From positions 1 to 6,679 of the forward strand of contig DHNU01000005.1 in NCBI GenBank assembly GCA_002407645.1: a stretch of 6,679 nucleotides of DNA, written 5' to 3'. A program made the translations under genes and the position numbers. Below, piece after piece: positions 5,867 to 6,679 of this stretch. The stretch comes from Ruminococcaceae bacterium UBA5408 (GTDB taxonomy: Bacteria > Bacillota > Clostridia > Oscillospirales > Acutalibacteraceae). Below the pieces are notes generated by a model. That model was not told the DNA's origin. It did no database searches and saw only the letters and a program-made list of their open reading frames with translations. Position 1 is the stretch's first letter, and the number at the start of each line of letters is the position of its first letter.

Positions 5867-6538
5867 ATGTTTCAGTGTGAACAAATGAACAAAATATTCA
5901 AAAATTATGGTGAAACGGCAGTTATTGATGGAAATACCGTCAGAGCAATCATTAGGCCTTTACAGTTTAAAAGCGGCGCTGTCTTAAATTTGCCCACAGA
6001 ATGCTATGATAATCTTCATTACCTTTACACAGGTCCAATTAAGAAGAAACTTAATATAGGTCAAAATCTTAAAACAAAGACAAGAGATTATATTGTAAAA
6101 CGTTCGGATACGACAGAAATCGGGGGCAAGGAGATTTATGTATGGGCTGTTTTAAAAGCGCTTGCTGTTGACGCTGACAGAAAAGTATATTTGGAATTTA
6201 ACAAAGAGAAAATCGCAGATATTGACAGCTACTCAGTTAAATGTATTCAGCAGAGCAGAACTGTTAATGCATGGGGAGAACAAAATGCAATCGGCACAGT
6301 GCCAGGCAGAATCGGTTATGAATTGAAGCTTAAAAATGTCCGTCCATATGAAGGAATTGACTTATGCACAATAGCGGATTTTAACTTAACGGCGGTAAGA
6401 CCAAAAGAAAAAGTTACTTATTTGGGCTGTAGGTGGAAAAATATTGAATCAGTTGGAGGAGCGGGAAACACAGCCTGCCGCTTAATGGAGCTGGTGGCAT
6501 CGGAGCGTATACAGGGGGCAGAGAAAAACGGACAATAA
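5867..6538 (+). CDS. Two-domain head-closure / tail-junction protein, 223 aa
   Basis: Residues 1-100 look like a head-closure (stopper) or head-tail joining domain. GETAVIDGNTVRAIIRPL (15-32) is followed by LYTGPIKKKLNIGQNL (53-68), a YIVKRSDTTEIGGKEIYVWAVLKAL stretch (75-99) and then a break. The YxGP, xxGxxL, YxVKR and YxWAxL positions are common in such proteins. Residues 120-223 form a second, beta-rich region with IGYELKLKNV (149-158), DFNLTAVRPKEKVTYLGCRW (171-190) and a helix LMELVASERIQG (206-217). The VTYLGCRW...ASER pattern reminds me of tail-tube-like or tail-completion proteins, but this is weak. The ATG at 5867 follows GAGGGGA by 6 nt; a longer frame from 5834 lies within the previous gene. 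The reading frame stops at 6536-6538, and coding-like sequence continues in the +1 frame, so the C-terminus may be incomplete or frameshifted. Confidence 0.68.
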   Translation: MFQCEQMNKIFKNYGETAVIDGNTVRAIIRPLQFKSGAVLNLPTECYDNLHYLYTGPIKKKLNIGQNLKTKTRDYIVKRSDTTEIGGKEIYVWAVLKALAVDADRKVYLEFNKEKIADIDSYSVKCIQQSRTVNAWGEQNAIGTVPGRIGYELKLKNVRPYEGIDLCTIADFNLTAVRPKEKVTYLGCRWKNIESVGGAGNTACRLMELVASERIQGAEKNGQ

Positions 6539-6560
6539 TTATGATGATATTTTTGACAGC

Positions 6561-6620
6561 ATGGAACAGGATTACCGAAGATATCCGCATCCTTTGGATA
6601 TAAAGGGGGAAGAAGATTGA
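6561..6620 (+). CDS. Short +1-frame coding stretch: small gene or frameshifted C-terminus of the preceding protein
   Basis: The frame that ends at TGA 6618-6620 is open from 6486 and from about 6534 reads like protein: NNYDDIFDSMEQDYRRYP and on to HPLDIKGEED. The only standard start is ATG 6561, giving 19 aa (MEQDYRRYPHPLDIKGEED), but it has no ribosome site and would cut the natural-looking YDDIFDSMEQ segment. The TGA overlaps the TTG of the next gene (TTGA at 6617-6620), a coupling arrangement that supports real translation here. It is therefore either a tiny gene begun at a non-standard codon or the end of the preceding protein reached by a +1 shift or joined before a one-base change. Function is unknown. 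Confidence 0.4.
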   Translation: MEQDYRRYPHPLDIKGEED

Positions 6621-6679
6621 AAATACAACCGATGAGTTTTAAAAACTATATTTGGCCTTTTAATCCATCTAAAATCGAA
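6617..6679 (+). CDS. Start of a probable tail/baseplate-type protein, cut by window edge
   Basis: Twenty-one codons are visible from TTG 6617: a short lead (MKIQP), then MSFKNYIWPFNPSKIE. AAGGGGG (6603-6609) precedes the TTG by 7 nt, and the TTG overlaps the previous TGA by 3 nt. An internal ATG at 6632 is the alternative start but has no comparable ribosome site. A short basic lead followed by YxWPxNPxxxE is a pattern I associate with the start of a conserved tail/baseplate protein in Clostridia prophages; too little is present to name it. Confidence 0.55.
   Translation, partial: MKIQPMSFKNYIWPFNPSKIE

Noticed and set aside
6541..6603. A 20-codon frame starting ATGATG at 6541 (MMIFLTAWNR and on).
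   Set aside because: It overlaps the +1-frame coding stretch, has no ribosome site, and stops before the next gene without the stop/start coupling seen for the other frame.
1..6679. CRISPR arrays, tRNAs, rRNAs and insertion sequences.
   Set aside because: I saw no repeat-spacer pattern, no tRNA-like cloverleaf with a TTCGA-type arm, no rRNA core sequence and no transposase motif in the window.

Overview
The window looks like the left end of the late (head-morphogenesis) module of a tailed-phage-type element in a low-to-moderate GC Firmicute, most likely an anaerobic gut-type Clostridia member. This host guess rests on strong AGGAGG-type ribosome binding sites, frequent TTG/GTG starts, AT-rich intergenic DNA, and protein families typical of Clostridia prophages. 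I identified the families by motif reading only; no database search was possible.

Layout. At the left edge, on the minus strand, is the N-terminal two thirds of a YtrA-subfamily GntR winged-helix regulator (positions 1-233), cut by the window edge. A 185-bp divergent intergenic region follows. It holds three inverted repeats in a row (280-304, 308-325, 335-355) and candidate promoters facing both ways. From 419 to the right edge everything is plus strand and packed as one operon: a small terminase-like subunit (419-742), the large terminase ATPase/nuclease (732-1991), the portal (1985-3112), an HK97/XkdF-type prohead protease with a Cys/His-rich insertion and a long helical C-terminal tail (3123-4088), a capsid cement/decoration-like protein (4113-4457), the major capsid protein (4485-5504), a helical head-tail connector-like protein (5515-5865), and a two-part protein joining a head-closure-like domain to a second beta-rich domain (5867-6538). 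A short +1-frame coding stretch (stop at 6620) and the first 21 codons of another, probably tail-related gene (6617 onward) complete the window. Genes overlap by 4-11 nt or are separated by 30 nt or less, as expected of one translationally coupled transcript.

How the parts work together. Terminase pumps DNA through the portal into a procapsid built from the major capsid protein. The protease matures the shell and may also supply the scaffold, since no separate scaffold gene is present. The cement protein decorates the shell, and the connector and closure proteins join head to tail. The gene order resembles the PBSX xtmA-xtmB-xkdE-xkdF-xkdG arrangement.

The most interesting points are: (i) the late module starts directly opposite a host-type GntR regulator and shares a dyad-rich control region with it, with no integrase, repressor or att site visible; (ii) two intrinsic-terminator-shaped hairpins inside plus-strand genes are oriented to stop minus-strand transcription; (iii) a +1-frame coding stretch follows the closure/tail fusion gene, ends in a stop/start overlap with the next gene, and lacks a convincing start of its own; (iv) the protease carries a zinc-knuckle-like insertion next to its catalytic serine.
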